DNA of 64,000 bases, taken from the NCBI GenBank assembly GCA_030248215.1, contig JASANG010002348.1, positions 32,779-96,778 of the forward strand, read 5' to 3'. Position numbers and translations under genes: made by a program. Positions 12,060 to 24,231 of the stretch are shown here, in pieces; within the stretch, counting starts at the first letter, position 1, and each line of letters opens with the position of its first letter. The notes beneath the pieces are model-generated. The model had not been told where the DNA came from and searched no databases. It worked only from the letters and a program-made list of their open reading frames with translations. The DNA is from Enoplolaimus lenunculus (Eukaryota; Nematoda; Enoplea; Enoplida; Thoracostomopsidae).

Positions 12060-13080
12060 ACAAAATGATATTGTCCCTATTTAATACTTACACAATTAAA
12101 TTGTCTCACATTCAAGAAATATGTGATATTTAAGACAACTTATGTCTTAAAACTGACTCCAGACATATGTTTTAAATTCCAGACTTTCATTTCTTAATTT
12201 TTTCAGAAATATGTGTCTGAAATTTTTAGACTTATAAGTGTGAAAGTTAAGACTTTGTTTCATGAACAACTCAGACAAAAATTTCTGTTAATATAAAAGA
12301 CAGACATGTCTGAAAAACAAAACAAAGATTTTCCAGAAAAACGACTCCAAAATACGAGCTAAAGGTGAACAAAATTCCTTAACTTTACAGCCTAACATAC
12401 GTCCAAGACGTAAACTTAGGTTGCGAAAGCCTGAGCTCAACTCGAAATCGTTGAAATTTGATTTATACGCTTTTAACAATATATGCACGGAGCAACTTTT
12501 TACACACATAAAAATCATAAAATTAGTCTTGAATGTAAAAGACAACTATTTCTTGAACGGAAGAAAAATTGGCTACAGAAATTTCTTCAGACGCAAATTT
12601 CTATGCAGTTCAGCAGGGTGCAATCGAAATTCCGGTTCCGGTAGGGAAATCCGGTGTTTTGCACTATCCGGTTCCGGTAACAAATCCGGTATTTTTCATC
12701 GAAATTTTCCGATATTTTCGGTATTGAAAATTTTTCTCATTCGAAAATTAAAAAAATTGTCATAGTATTCTAACTTACTTTTAGAAAATTGTCTGAGCGT
12801 GTGTTGCCAAAATTTTCAATTTGCGCCATACTACATAATATTTATCATATGTTTTCACCTACTGCATTTGTTTCAGGATTTTGGCAATAGCATTTAAAAG
12901 CGATAAAATACACGAATTTTTCAGAAACAAGTATTATTTTCCGGCTCCGGTTCCGATATTTAGCCGGTTGCACCCTGATGTTCAGAGATATTAATTTGTG
13001 AATTACCGACATTTATGTCTTGAAAATTTAAGAAAGTAGGAGTCTTGAAATTTCACGACATTTATTTTGAGTGTACTGTA
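12060..13080. repeat. Degenerate inverted-repeat block with TTAAGAC/ATGTCTTAA words
   Basis: Both flanks of this kilobase carry repeated AGACAT/ATGTCT words in inverted arrangement (12,120-12,260 and 13,010-13,070). The hAT-like element at 12,614-12,977 sits inside. It is probably an old MITE that received a later insertion. Boundaries are uncertain. Confidence 0.35.
12614..12977. mobile_element. hAT-like MITE, CAGGGTGCAACCGG family, copy 1
   Basis: Begins CAGGGTGCAATCGAAATTCC and ends GGTTGCACCCTG. The interior repeats TCCGGTTCCGG on both strands. Flanks CAGTTCAG and ATGTTCAG agree at 6 of 8 positions. The length of 364 bp is close to the copies at 13,361 and 37,952. Confidence 0.65.
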
Positions 13081-13360
13081 AAACAGTAAACTAGCAATAG
13101 TTTCCACATAATACTATTGAAATTTTGAAAATATTAATTTTCAAGTTCACAAGGTCAAAAACGTTGCATACACTTCGTCAAACTAAATGAAAGTATGAAA
13201 GGCTAGCTTTAAAGTTTTCAGAGAAATACTACATTCAACCATAGAGTTTACTGTCCAGCACGGTAACACGAGTCAAAACATAAAACTGTTCGGGCAATGT
13301 TGAATTTGTTTGAAAAGCCCAATTAGTGCGACTACTAATTCGTCTAGTTTCTGTAAATAA

Positions 13361-13729
13361 CTGGTTATAACCGGAGTTCTACCTCCGGCCCTGCATCCGG
13401 CAGAAAATCGACCTCCGGCTACAGTTACGGTAGAAATTTCGCCGGAGGGCGACGCAATTTCGATAGAAAATTTTTTAACAGTTGTGCAAAAATTGTATTT
13501 CTCGGTGCGTTTGGATAAAAGATTCCGCACAATTTCGAGAACAAATTGTCGGGATTTCTTAAAAAATATCCAAAAACCAGACTTTTTGATAATCCTTAAT
13601 AGATATATGCTATTAACATTAACAAAGTAAACATTATGTATATAAACAACCTAATTTACCGTCACCTCCGGCTCCGATAAGTTTTGTTGACGTCTCGCTC
13701 CGGTATTTGTCACCTCTGGTTACACCCTG
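13361..13729. mobile_element. hAT-like MITE, CAGGGTGCAACCGG family, copy 2 with perfect 8-bp duplication
   Basis: The 369-bp element has ends CTGGTTATAACCGG and GGTTACACCCTG. GTAAATAA is directly repeated at 13,353-13,360 and 13,730-13,737. An 8-bp duplication and CAGGG-like ends are hallmarks of hAT transposons. The interior has repeated CTCCGG words. Confidence 0.75.
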
Positions 13730-13789
13730 GTAAATAAAACGCGCTGTGGAGGCGTTTGCGGAAAGTAATGATCTATTTCCACTCATCAA

Positions 13790-13870
13790 TCAAAGATGAG
13801 GCTAAGGCTCAGGCTCAAGCTTAGATTTAGGGTGGGGTAAAGGGTAAAGGCTTTAGGTTAAGGCTATAGG
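13790..13870. repeat. AGGCTTAGG-type simple repeat patch
   Basis: Short run of GGCTAAGGCTCAGG/TTTAGG words resembling the satellite part of the CAGGGGCGGAACG element. Confidence 0.35.
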
Positions 13871-14495
13871 CGAACGCATTAACACGTTAGTTGAGCTAAA
13901 ACTTTGCAGTTTAGTAGTTCTCGAAATTCTCTTGTATAAGGACCAATGACTTTTGCGATTAATGACTTGAGATAGTTCCTACATTGTATCACAGTAAAAA
14001 TATCACAGATTGTAAACATAAATCTGGCAAAATCAGGCCTTGTCTCAGTCAATACAAAATATTTTTTGTCTATTCAGACTGATTGGACTAAACAAAACAC
14101 GCACAAAGATAGCCATCTTATGATCTATTAACGCGATGCATTTCCGGTTTGTGGAAAATTCAATTTTCTACTGCCTTTTTAAACAGTTACTTTTGAAATG
14201 AAAATTGAAACAAGATTCTGGACTACAGTTCCCCGCTGCAGTTTTTCACCACTTTTCAATTTCCCTTATTTATATTGTAGTATCAAACTTACCATTTGAT
14301 TTTGAAAACTTTCAATATCCCACTGCCACGAATTTTTATTTTGCTAGTACGTTTAACAAAAACGTTTCAATTTTAAACTTAAATCAAATTTCATCAATTA
14401 AAACTACGCTTATGAGCAACTAGTAGGTCCCTTCCCTATGTATCTTGCGATTTGCAAATGTAGCATACAATTTAGGGCCAATGTTACTTTAAAGG

Positions 14496-14576
14496 CCGTC
14501 CCATTTTCCCGGGACAGAAATGTACCAGGAGTATCCGTCCCATTTTCCCGGGACTGCAATGTACCAGGAGTACATT
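14496..14576. repeat. Two tandem copies of a 40-bp unit
   Basis: CGTCCCATTTTCCCGGGAC followed by about 20 bases (TGTACCAGGAGTA) occurs twice in a row directly before the GGGACAG minisatellite. Confidence 0.7.
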
Positions 14577-14589
14577 CCAAAAATATAAT

Positions 14590-15013
14590 TGAGACAGCGG
14601 GACAGTTGGGACAGATGAGACAGTTGGGACAGATCGGACAATTGGGACAGATGAGACAGTTGAAACAGATGGACAGCGGGACAGATGGGACAGTTGGGAC
14701 AGATGGGACAGTTGGGACAGATGGGACAGTTGGGACAGATGGGACAGTTGGGACAGATGGGACAGTTGGGACAGTTGGGACACTTGGGACAGATGGGACA
14801 GATGGGACAGCGGGACAGATGAGACACTTGGGACACTTGGGACAGATGGGACAGTTGGGACAGCGAGACAGATGAGACACTTGGGACAGCTGGGACAGTT
14901 GGGACAGATGGGAGAGTTGGGACAGCGGGACAGTTGGGTCAGTTGGGACAGATGGGACAGATGGGACAGTTGGGACAGTGGGACAGTTGGTACGGATGGG
15001 ACAGTTGGGACTA
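14590..15013. repeat. GGGACAGTTG/GGGACAGATG minisatellite
   Basis: About forty decamers of GGGACAGNTG, often alternating as a 20-bp unit. Because 10 and 20 are not multiples of 3, all frames look open and give long Cys-Pro or Gly-Gln frames that are artefacts. The 3' edge runs straight into the CAGGGGCGGAACG module. Confidence 0.9.
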
Positions 15014-15021
15014 TTAACAAG

Positions 15022-15117
15022 GGGCCTAAGCCTAAGTCTAAGCCCAAGCCAAGCAAAAAATAGTCTAAATCTTAAGCTTACTCTATTACCGTTCCACAAA
15101 AAAACGTTCCGCCCCTG
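15022..15117 (-). mobile_element. CAGGGGCGGAACG element fragment
   Basis: On the minus strand: CAGGGGCGGAACG, an AGATTTAGACTATTTTTTGC block, then GGCTTAGGC words. It is the same module as 5361-5520 in the other direction, fused to the GGGACAG minisatellite. Confidence 0.55.
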
Positions 15118-16430
15118 ATCTTTAATACGATTAAGCGAAAATATATTTCAATGGGCTTCTTTCTTCTTAAACGTACTCAATGGTAGGGGGACATACGCTA
15201 GAATCTCTGCTGCAGTGATCTAAACCAGACGAAAATAAATCAAATTAACTCGATTTCAGGTATCCAATGCAAGTATTTATTAATTAGTTGCAATCTATTA
15301 AACCAAATACCCAGAACTATTGAAACAATTGCATAAATAAATAGCGATTCTAAAATTGCATTTTTTGCGTTCATAATAATCAGCTTGCAGGTCAGAGGTT
15401 GCTGCATTCAGAGAAAGATGTTAAAACAAACGCTTACGAAATAAAAATTGACGTTCGGAAACTCAAAAAAACGCAAACTCCAGCTTCGGATATGCAAATA
15501 GAAAATTTAATTGAGGATATCCGAATAAATAGCTGGCAGCCTGCCGACTTTTAATAATCAAATATTGGGAATCAGCGACCTCTTACCCCTCCCGAGATTG
15601 GCGCCCGTAGTCTCACCTAAGTACAAAATCGTCATAAGTTAAATACCTATATGAAGTTATGCCCCTGCAACCCAGTCAAACAAATCAAAGCAAGGGATTT
15701 ATCTGTATTTCAGCTTTATTTCAAAATTTATCAACGAGGGGAAGAAATGGCAGACTGTTGAGGCTTAGTAATTGCTATATTCGTACCAAAGAATGCAAGG
15801 TTGGGTTGCAGAAACGCAACTAAGGAAAACCACTGACTTTACAGAAAGCAGAAAATGGACTTTAAGTTTAAAGGACGCATATTTTATAAATCTGCGCTTC
15901 CCAGTCGAGTGGCGCGTTTTGCTACATATTCAGAACTAGATCCTTAAAAACAGAATTGGTTTCTAGCAGTAACAATTAATTTGGCAAGCAGGACTACAAA
16001 AATTGTATAAACTTTCAGTTAAGTCATGGGCCTGCAATCCAGCCAGAGACCAGGCATAACCTTCAATTTCACAATAGGAAAGCTACACCAAATTATCATA
16101 GGGTAAATTGTGGGTTTGAAGTTGCCAATCCTCGCACTAAGCACAATCAACTAAAATAAGATTTATTCCGCAGTAATACTGCAGACGATGGCCATAGCTA
16201 CAGCATATAAATTTATATTGAGCGTCTTGTAACTGTCCTGTGTGTTGTTTGTCACCTGAACTTTGTTGTACTTTTTCCCTAACCTTTGTTTTGCTTATTT
16301 TATGCAGCCACACTGAATAGTGTGACTATTGTTCATTTACACATAGCTAGGGCATGAGCTTAGCCAACTGACTCCATTGGCCAAGAATGTGCTAGCTATT
16401 ATGGCTGTAATGCGTATTTCATTGCATTAC
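15118..16430. other. Intergenic DNA, nothing recognised
   Basis: AT-rich sequence. No frame above background, no splice chain and no repeat that I can match inside the window. Confidence 0.4.
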
Positions 16431-16626
16431 ATTCTTTATTGGTGAATAACGTACGTATATATGTAAGTCGGACGAACAAGAGATAAAATTACATTGAATA
16501 TTACAACCAATAAAAATAGTTAGGAAGGGACAAGCCTACTTATATCTAACCTAATTTTTGATTATGCAGCAAAAATTTGTTAAGATCAACATTGTCCAGC
16601 TCTTTGTTAAATTTAGAGGAGGTTGA

Positions 16627-18158
16627 TTAGGATACCATGTTTTTCAGCGAATTCCAAGCGTTAATGATTCTTACATGGAAGCTGTGTTTTAAGTGGTTTG
16701 TTAGAAATTTGGGTTTTAAAAGCTTCATATGATTGCCGCGTGTAACGTTGTTGTGTAAAATGTAAAATAAGATTGAGCACGCGTCCACTTCGTTATTTAA
16801 ACATTTAAATACCATTATGAGGTCCGCTTTTAACCGTCGTAGTTCAAGAGGTTTAATGTCTAATTTTTTAACCGTTCGTTATATGGAGCATAACTTATAA
16901 AATCGCCAAAAAACTCGCCGTGTAAAAATTTTTTGAACTTGCTATTTTGTCAGTATCACCCACTGTGCAAGGGGACCAAACAGGTGAAGCATATTCAAGA
17001 ATAGGACGAACAAAAGTACAATAATACAATAAAAATGTATCGACCCTACAGTGATAAAGACAACGAAATGACATGTTAATTAGACGGTACGCTTTTTGCA
17101 AAATATGATTCACGTGTGAGCTGAACTTGAACTTATCTTATATAATTACACCTAAATCTTTAACTTCGTCTGCAATTGGTAATTCAGTATTATTTAGGAA
17201 GTATTTACGTTTAGAATTGTGCGCACCTATATCCATAATGTTGCATTGCGGACCGAGACAATTCACTCAGCATTTTGACCAGGCGGCTATATTGTTTAGC
17301 GAATCTTGAAGATACTAACAAGCGTTTGTGGTGAGTTTATCATACATTATATACAATTTTACATCATCTGCGGAAAGTTTGCAAATAACATGGTCAAAAC
17401 AAGTTGTTATATCGTTAATATATATAGAAAACAATGTCGGACCAAGTACGCTACCTTGCGGTACACCTGATGTTACAGGCCTTGATTCTGAGAGAACATT
17501 ATTGATTTTACTCGAAAGCTTCTTCTATGCAAAAAAGCAGAGAGCCACTTATGCAGGGGACCTGAAATACCATAGGCAGACAATTTGTGCAAAACCCGCT
17601 GATGTGGGACTGTATCGAACGCTTTGGCAAAATCAATATATACGACATCAATAGTAGATTTAACATCCAAGCAACGGGCCCAATCGGCCACGCTTTCAAT
17701 AAGCTGCGTACAGGTGGATTTTTGTGCGACAAAACCGTGTTGATAACTAGGTATTAGATTTTCATGTCGTAGAAATTTTTTTAATGATTTTGATATAATT
17801 GATTCCATAACTTTGCTACAGCAAGATAAAAGAGAAATAGGTCTGTAATGGGTCAGATGGCTCACCTTTTTTTGTACAAGGGAACAATAATTGACTCAAA
17901 CCAAGGGCCAGGTATAACTCCGTTGCTAAATGATTGTTCAAATGTCTGAGAAAGCGGTAAAGCTAAAGAGTCTCTTAGATTTTTCAAAAAGAATTGGCTA
18001 AAACCGTCAGAAGACGTGCTATTTTTAGGTTTCATTTCACCGATAGCTTGCCACACTACATCTGGGGTAAAGGAGACCCATGAGTGTACTTTCTTTCCGA
18101 GAATCAAGATTGAAATTGGTAGTGGTATTTTCGTTCGTAAACACCGATGCAAACGCAT
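16627..18158 (-). pseudogene. LINE reverse transcriptase remnant
   Basis: Frames joined across breaks show [79 protein letters not shown] and HSFHVRIINAWNSL. SADD replaces the usual YADD or FADD at the catalytic site. A frameshift near 17,862-17,865 separates IIVPLYKK from the HYRPISLLS block, and stops occur between 16,815 and 17,330. Confidence 0.9.
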
Positions 18159-18796
18159 CAGCCATTATCTCAGCACGCATGTGATTATTAAGCGACTAAA
18201 CACCATTGTTGTTTTTCAAGGCGCTTATTCCAGTTTTAACATCTAGGCGAGTTCTTATAAATTTAGAATTTTTATTACGACAACTTAATATTGCGTTTTC
18301 TCTTTTTTGCTAAAATTTTTTGATTTCCGTGACAATTTTTTGAGTAATACAGTCGTATAAAGTTTTGTCTCCTTTGGCTTTAAAATCTGTCACGCTTTAA
18401 GTTTTCGTTTCAAGAGTTTTTAATAAACTTCGGATAACGAACACTAGTACTAACTGTTCTTTTCGGGACGAAAACTTCTATTGCGCTAAGTATTACATGA
18501 CTAAACAGATACCACTTTGCCTCAACACTGAAAACTGAATTAAGCAACATATCCTAATTAACACAAAGAAAAAAGTTATGGAGGTCAATAAAATTCGCAT
18601 TTCTAAACTTATAGTACTCATATGTATCAGTGATGTCCGAATTACTGCAGCCATTAATTAAAAATTCGATTGATACGTGGTCAAAATACCCTTCTCCTTT
18701 TGTAACGTCAACAACAGTTAGTGGACAGTTTGACAGAACAAGATCGAGTACACTATCGTTACGCGTTGGAAAATTCCCTTTTTGAATAAATCCATA

Positions 18797-19374
18797 TTAC
18801 AAGACAAATTCCTTAAATGCATTAGCCGAGAATGACGTTGGTGATGAATCAAAAGTTCTCGGATTTTGGATGTCATAAGAGCAGATTTTTCGCAGTTGTA
18901 TGTAAGGAAGGGGGATGTACACGCAAATAATTCTATACCTTGAAGGAATATATAGATCTAAACATATCATTTCGAAGTTATTGTCTTTAACATCAACAAC
19001 TACACAACAGATCGATTTGTGTGTGAACACTAAAACGCCTCCCCTGCGTCGATCCATTCTGTCTTTCCGATCTATGTTAATGTCGGACAGTTAATCAAGG
19101 AGTTTGGGATACTACTGCTGAGCCAAGATTCGCAAATTACAATAATGTCGTGCGAATGGCGATTTAGTAAAGCTTCAGTTATTTCTGTTTTGTTCATGAC
19201 GCTTCGAGCATTTAACAGTTTGCATGATAGTGGGCGTGTTGTAGATGGTTTGGACTTGCCCCATGCATTAGTTTCTCGCTGGTTGTTTACTGGATTTGAG
19301 TTCATTTTAAATAATGACCCGAATGTAACGGCCGGAGCCTTCAAAGCGGTAATTGACGAGTTTACGTTTTCCAC
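18797..19374 (-). pseudogene. LINE endonuclease domain remnant
   Basis: Two adjacent frames show LLNARSVMNKTEITEALLNR, DIIVICESWL and RRGGVLVFTHKSI, typical of the N-terminal half of the AP-like endonuclease of CR1/L2/Jockey LINEs. They are separated by a frameshift or stop near 19,060. The nicking function is known for the family only. Confidence 0.75.
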
Positions 19375-19572
19375 CGATTAAGCTGTTGTTTTGAAGGAAG
19401 CAACTTTCATATAGGTAAAGCTTCTCATTAAGCACAATATACTTCGACCGATTACCAGAGTTGTGACTAATTTCTCTGTTTATTTGATGCGCTTTGCGGT
19501 GGAGGGCGTGCAGCTTGATTCTTTTCTAACTGTCATAGATCGACGTACGAATATACCTTTTTGTTGAAGTAT

Positions 19573-20067
19573 TTATTTAACAACCGAGGACGAGTAAAGT
19601 CGAACTTTAAGAAGCCTTGGCCGGCTTGTTGCGATATCAACCTTGGTTGTGATACCGGCATGGGATTCTCTGTCGTGGCGTTTTGTATCTAGAGTTCCCA
19701 TACGAAACACAGAGTCGACTGCAGCACTTTTGTCTAGGAATTGAACCAGTTCGGTTGCTGCTTTAATGTCGTTTTCGTGCCCGAGTTCTGGAATGCCCTT
19801 TTGTACGAGACAACGACGATGGGAATCGTCAGTTACGGGTGATGAAGCCGGAATAAGTTTTGCTGAATTACTTATGCTTTTTGCCAGAGCAGTAGCAAAC
19901 GTCATAGTTGGCTCGTGACGTTCTGAATCGATGTTGTCAATGTTAGAAGGAACAGATAGCGTACTGGTGATATTGTCCAAAGACGATGTAATCTTTGCGA
20001 TTTGGGTTTCAATAGATGTTAAACGTTTATCAACCGTTGCAGGCGAAGGACTATCTTGCGAGAACAA
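19573..20067 (-). pseudogene. LINE ORF1-like protein remnant
   Basis: A 164-residue frame starts MFSQDSPSPATVDKRL. It has a heptad-like segment (IETQIAKITSSLDNITSTL) and then an RRCLVQKGIPEL...RPRLLKVRL block of the kind found in LINE ORF1 RNA-binding domains. The continuation towards 19,400 (NRSKYIVLNEKLYLYE) is in another frame. The protein would coat the LINE RNA in an intact element. Confidence 0.6.
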
Positions 20068-20095
20068 TTTTTACGCAGAACGGCATCCAAGATAA

Positions 20096-21689
20096 AGCAA
20101 CGGCAGCTCTTGGACATGTTTTTCTGTTTTCTGTTCAACTTTTCAAACCAAGCTTGTGTAGTAATTGCTAAAAATGCGTATGCATGTTGTAACTCTGTGG
20201 AATTGGTTGTATAGAGTGTTTAAGCATTTATTTTTGGGTGATTTATCTCATTTGCTCTACCGAAATGGATTCTTTTTAAAAAACTTCGTTTTTGCTAGTT
20301 ACCTACCGCTAACAGTACACTTGTTACTCAGCAGGCAGCGGCATATAAAGCCATTGCTTTAAAGGTGGTAATACACGAAGTGTGGATTTATTACTCGGAT
20401 ACTGCATTATAAACTGCGGGTATCGGGTGTTGCTATATCTAGTCGTTATACGTCTTGTAACTCTGATGGAGATCATTTGTTGTTCTGGAAAGATTGGTTT
20501 GTTTGATGCGCGGTTTTAAATGTTTTACCTTTTATTTGTTTTGTTATCCGGAACGTGTACATATAAGCAGGTAACTGACTACATTCAACGGTTCACTTAA
20601 TTTCTGCTCAGCAAATACAGCTATATTTATTAGGCCTCAACCGGATATCCAGATTCGGCGAGAAATCGTCATCGTGCTCTGCCTTTCTACATTGCCGAAT
20701 ATTTAATGGCTGAAAGCGTGAACTCTATTATATAGCCAAATTCAAATGATTCGGTGTGACCTTTGTTGTAAATGACAAAAATAAGCACTCCAAGAATCAC
20801 AGGTACTTGGCTATAGACAGCGAAAAAATCCAAGAATGATACAATATATACTACTTTGCTCGGAACAATTATAGGTGATAGTTATTGTAGGGGTACAAAA
20901 TAAACAGATATATATACAACCTTCTGTTGTGTAAGTATATCTTTATATAGCCGTACATAGATTGACGCATGAACTGTTTTAATAGATAACTGTGTTTAGT
21001 TGATGGTTTTTTACTCAATATGGCTAAACAAATACACGGCTTACCAGATTGTTTCATTGAAAAAATCTGCGTCTGAATTGAGAGCAGATAATCAGAAGAA
21101 ATCAGAACAGCGGCTCCCATCGTCATACAGACTTGGTTCGTTCGCCGCGTGATATAAGTAGTATGGCTGATAAAAACGAATGCGTCAGAAATAACGCATG
21201 CAAAAGCAGAAAAAACTTGGGACTCGAGCAGGTGAACCGGTTGTGTGTCGTTAGTGCCAAACGAACATTCAAATGGGTTGACTGCAAATGCCGAAATGAA
21301 TGCGAACAGTTCAACCGGGAACAATGAACAGAGTTTTTAAACCGTGCTGGCCACTTGGTTACTATGCTGAACAACAGTTATGACAAAAACTCAACGACCA
21401 CACGTAAACCTACTGGAGTTAAAAGCCGTTAAAACTTGATTTTTCACCTTTTAACATTGTCATTTTGTCGTGAGATGTCTCTAAAACCGCTTAAAATATC
21501 GAAAAAACATCTGCGCCTACTATGATGCGCTCGAAATTACCTCAGTCCAGGTTTGTCAGTTCGAAAACTAGCGATGAGTATGAATCACAACTCGTTTGAA
21601 TCTCCGAAGAACCAGCTGCTATATACGCGATTTCTGTCAGTATAATATTGTATCCAAGCCAATCTGAAACAATAGAGTTGTTATTGTTG
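20096..21689. other. Intergenic DNA, nothing recognised
   Basis: A 151-codon minus-strand frame (20,869-21,324) overlaps a 64-codon plus-strand Cys-rich frame at 21,133-21,327. Neither shows a known domain or a splice context, so I do not call either. Confidence 0.35.
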
Positions 21690-22560
21690 TAACATGTTCG
21701 AGATTGCATCAGTCGTCCAAGGCCAGGTTAAGAAATGCAGCCACCGACTTCGGTCTGGTCCACAGGTCTTGCACGGTCACCGTTGTTGGCTTGTGGGTGC
21801 AGTTGAACAGGTGTTTGACGTCGTGCGGGGAGCTATCGTACTCTGGGCAGACGTCGTTTACGTCCGGGTTGATCCTCTGCATGTAGTGGTTTGTGATTCT
21901 GCTTCAGCTGACCGTAGTTGTGCCACGAAGGAGCGTGTTTCTCTCGGCAGGTCTTCTTCTTCGGCTGCGATTGGTGGAGATAGCCGAAAAGCACAACGTT
22001 CGGTCTGTATCTAGCAATACAAGCGGATACAGGTCTTCTGTGTGGATATAGGCAATATCATTCTTGTATGTCGAATTTGCGCGCATCCTTGCGAATGTGG
22101 CGGGTGGCAGGTGGTTTCGCTGTGAGATGCCGGTTTGGGAGGTCTGCTTGATGGCAACCCAGGATATACTGGCGGCAGAGCTTGTAGTTGTGCTGCTTAC
22201 ATTACGAGTGAAGATGGTTTTCACTGGACATGAGAAGGCAGCTGGTGGCAGCGCGGAGGGCTGCATTTTGTGTCGCTTGTAGGGTATTCCAATGAGACTC
22301 ACTCAGCTGTATTGCCCATATGGGAGCGGCGTAGTTCATGATGGATCAACCGATTGCGTGGTAGGTTGTGAGAAGTAGTCCTTTTGTGCTGCCTGCACTA
22401 CTTTTCAATACGTTGCTGCGTTGGCGAACCTTTTGGCGGACGCTGTTTGCGTATCGTTGAAACTCATCATGTTATCAAATGTGACACCCAACTGACGCGA
22501 TACCGCAGTGGGCAAAACGGAAAACACTGTCGTGGTTAATCAGACTATCGCCAGTAATGA
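21690..22560 (-). mobile_element. Second LINE type, reverse transcriptase C-terminal fragment
   Basis: On the minus strand, with frameshifts: LGVTFDNMMSFND, RQKVRQRSNVLKSSAG, MNYAAPIWAIQLSESHW, ALRAATSC, CRQYILGCHQADLPNRH and finally HLFNCTHKPTTVTVQDLW. This series is the C-terminal RT region and tail of a non-LTR element whose sequence differs from the CR1/L2-like copy next to it. The catalytic core is missing. Confidence 0.8.
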
Positions 22561-24231
22561 GAGTAAGCTGGTTTAAAATAAAATGCTGGATGTTTTCGAA
22601 AATGTACTAGAGCGTGTTCTATCTGAAATACGATATCGGTCATCCGAATTCCATTAATGACTAACTATGATTCAGGATGGCAACAAACGTTCGGATTCGG
22701 CAAAAACTTGGGGCTCGGATTCGGTTGTGAAAAAGCCGAATCCAACAGTGGTCGGCGATGTTTTTTCATTTTTAAACCATTAAAATTTTAAATATGATGT
22801 TATATTAGTAAAAAAATTTGTTTCAGGTGACAAATTTCAAAACCGAGGTCAGGCACGAGATATATTAACGTTTAAAAGTTATGCGGCTAGCATTGCGTGG
22901 ATATTCTGAAACAAATTATAGATATAACTGAAATTTGCAACATGCAAGATCCGGGATCGGATTCGGCAAATTAGCAATGGATTCGGATTTGTATGATTAG
23001 AAGTAACTCATCAACTATATGACACTTATGCACATGTTCCGGTTAGACGACGTATGTTTGGGTTAAAACGACCAATGAGGGGCTTCGTAAGTGTGAGAGT
23101 TGCTGTCAAGTGCACAAAGAGCACAAATAGCATGTTTTCTAGCCGCATAGTGTGATTCGAGAAATGTCTTGATTTTACCTGCCGAGAAATTTTATTAATC
23201 ATTCTCAAAATTTTATTTTAGACAGATTGTGTATGGAAAGCCTCAAATACTACAAGCAATATACGAATGTATATAAAAATAAGCACAGTTCTAAAGATGA
23301 AATAGATTTAATTTGGAATCTTTTAGATTAAGCATTAAATTTCTCCGAATTTTACCTAAATTTTCAAATTTTAATGCTTTTAAAGGTTTCTATGAAATCA
23401 AGCTGTTCTGCACTCGAGTAGGAAGGTCCTAGCGTTGCTCGAATGTCTCTAAGCTGATGTTTTGCAGCAAACTGCTGCCAATGTTTTCTCACTCAAAGTT
23501 CATACGCGGAGTATTAAGGGTTTTGTTTTAGTGGCTGTTGCGCCTTAGTAATTTGTGCAAGACTGTGATCCGAGTCCTAAAACGAAAATGATTTTGAATT
23601 TTTGGTTGCTGGCTGTGTTTTATCAAAATTTGAAGCATTATGTCTTGTGGGATGTGCAGAATAATCGACATCAGAATCGGTAATAATCCGCACTTTTTGT
23701 GAATATCGGCATTGGCACTTCAAAAAATTGCCGATCTTTGCTGATACGTGCTTTTTGCAAATAATGGTCAGGTCAGTTGGTATTCTATCAATTTCACTTC
23801 TTGGCGTATATCAGTGTGTCTGATCAGGAAAAACTTTTCTCTCTGGCGTTTGTTTGAAAAAGTTAATTGAAATGAGTGACGTATCTGTTCTTTCAGCATG
23901 CTGTACTAAATCGATATCGGCATCGGCAAAAATTTTGGTCCTCCCTTGGTAATCGAGGCTTTTGTGCAAATTCTGAGTGGTTTGATCATCGACATTTCTT
24001 ACTTCCAGAACTACATAAATGATTAACTATTTTAAGAGCATGTTGTGCTTGCTCTGTGACACACGAACTTTCAGTCCCATATTATGCGCAGGCTTATACT
24101 TACATACGTATTAGATGTTTACATGACATATCTTTGTTTATATATACATGTACAAAATACAAATAAACGTTATATTTATCTACAGTTTGTATATAAATGC
24201 AAGTTTAAAACTTATGTATTATATGTTTATC
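22561..24231. other. Upstream flank of the zinc-finger gene with old MITE fragments
   Basis: 22,670-22,985 repeats GGATTCGG words after a CAGGATGGCAAC start (degenerate hAT-like copy). 23,640-23,960 repeats ATCGGCA words. No core promoter can be picked with confidence before the ATG at 24,232. Confidence 0.4.

Larger units (their letters stand above)
16430..20095 (-). mobile_element. Non-LTR retrotransposon (CR1/L2-like LINE), nearly full length, decayed
   Basis: Read on the minus strand the order is ORF1-like protein, AP endonuclease, reverse transcriptase, C-terminal region and 3' UTR. The 3' end near 16,430-16,470 finishes in short AATG-type repeats (AATGTAATGCAATG) rather than poly(A), as in CR1/L2-type elements. 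The frame is broken many times, so the copy is inactive. A second copy of the same family is at 53,597-54,531. Confidence 0.85.

Noticed and set aside
14410-15099. Overlapping frames of 115-229 codons on both strands, rich in Cys-Pro, Ser-Gln-Leu or Gly-Thr repeats
   Set aside because: They are translations of the GGGACAGNTG minisatellite. The unit length is not a multiple of three and contains no stop, so every frame opens; there is no gene.
20869-21327. 151-codon minus frame and an overlapping Cys-rich plus frame
   Set aside because: No recognisable domain, no splice partners, and a minus-strand C terminus that drifts into low-complexity Tyr/Ile; lengths are within chance for AT-rich DNA.
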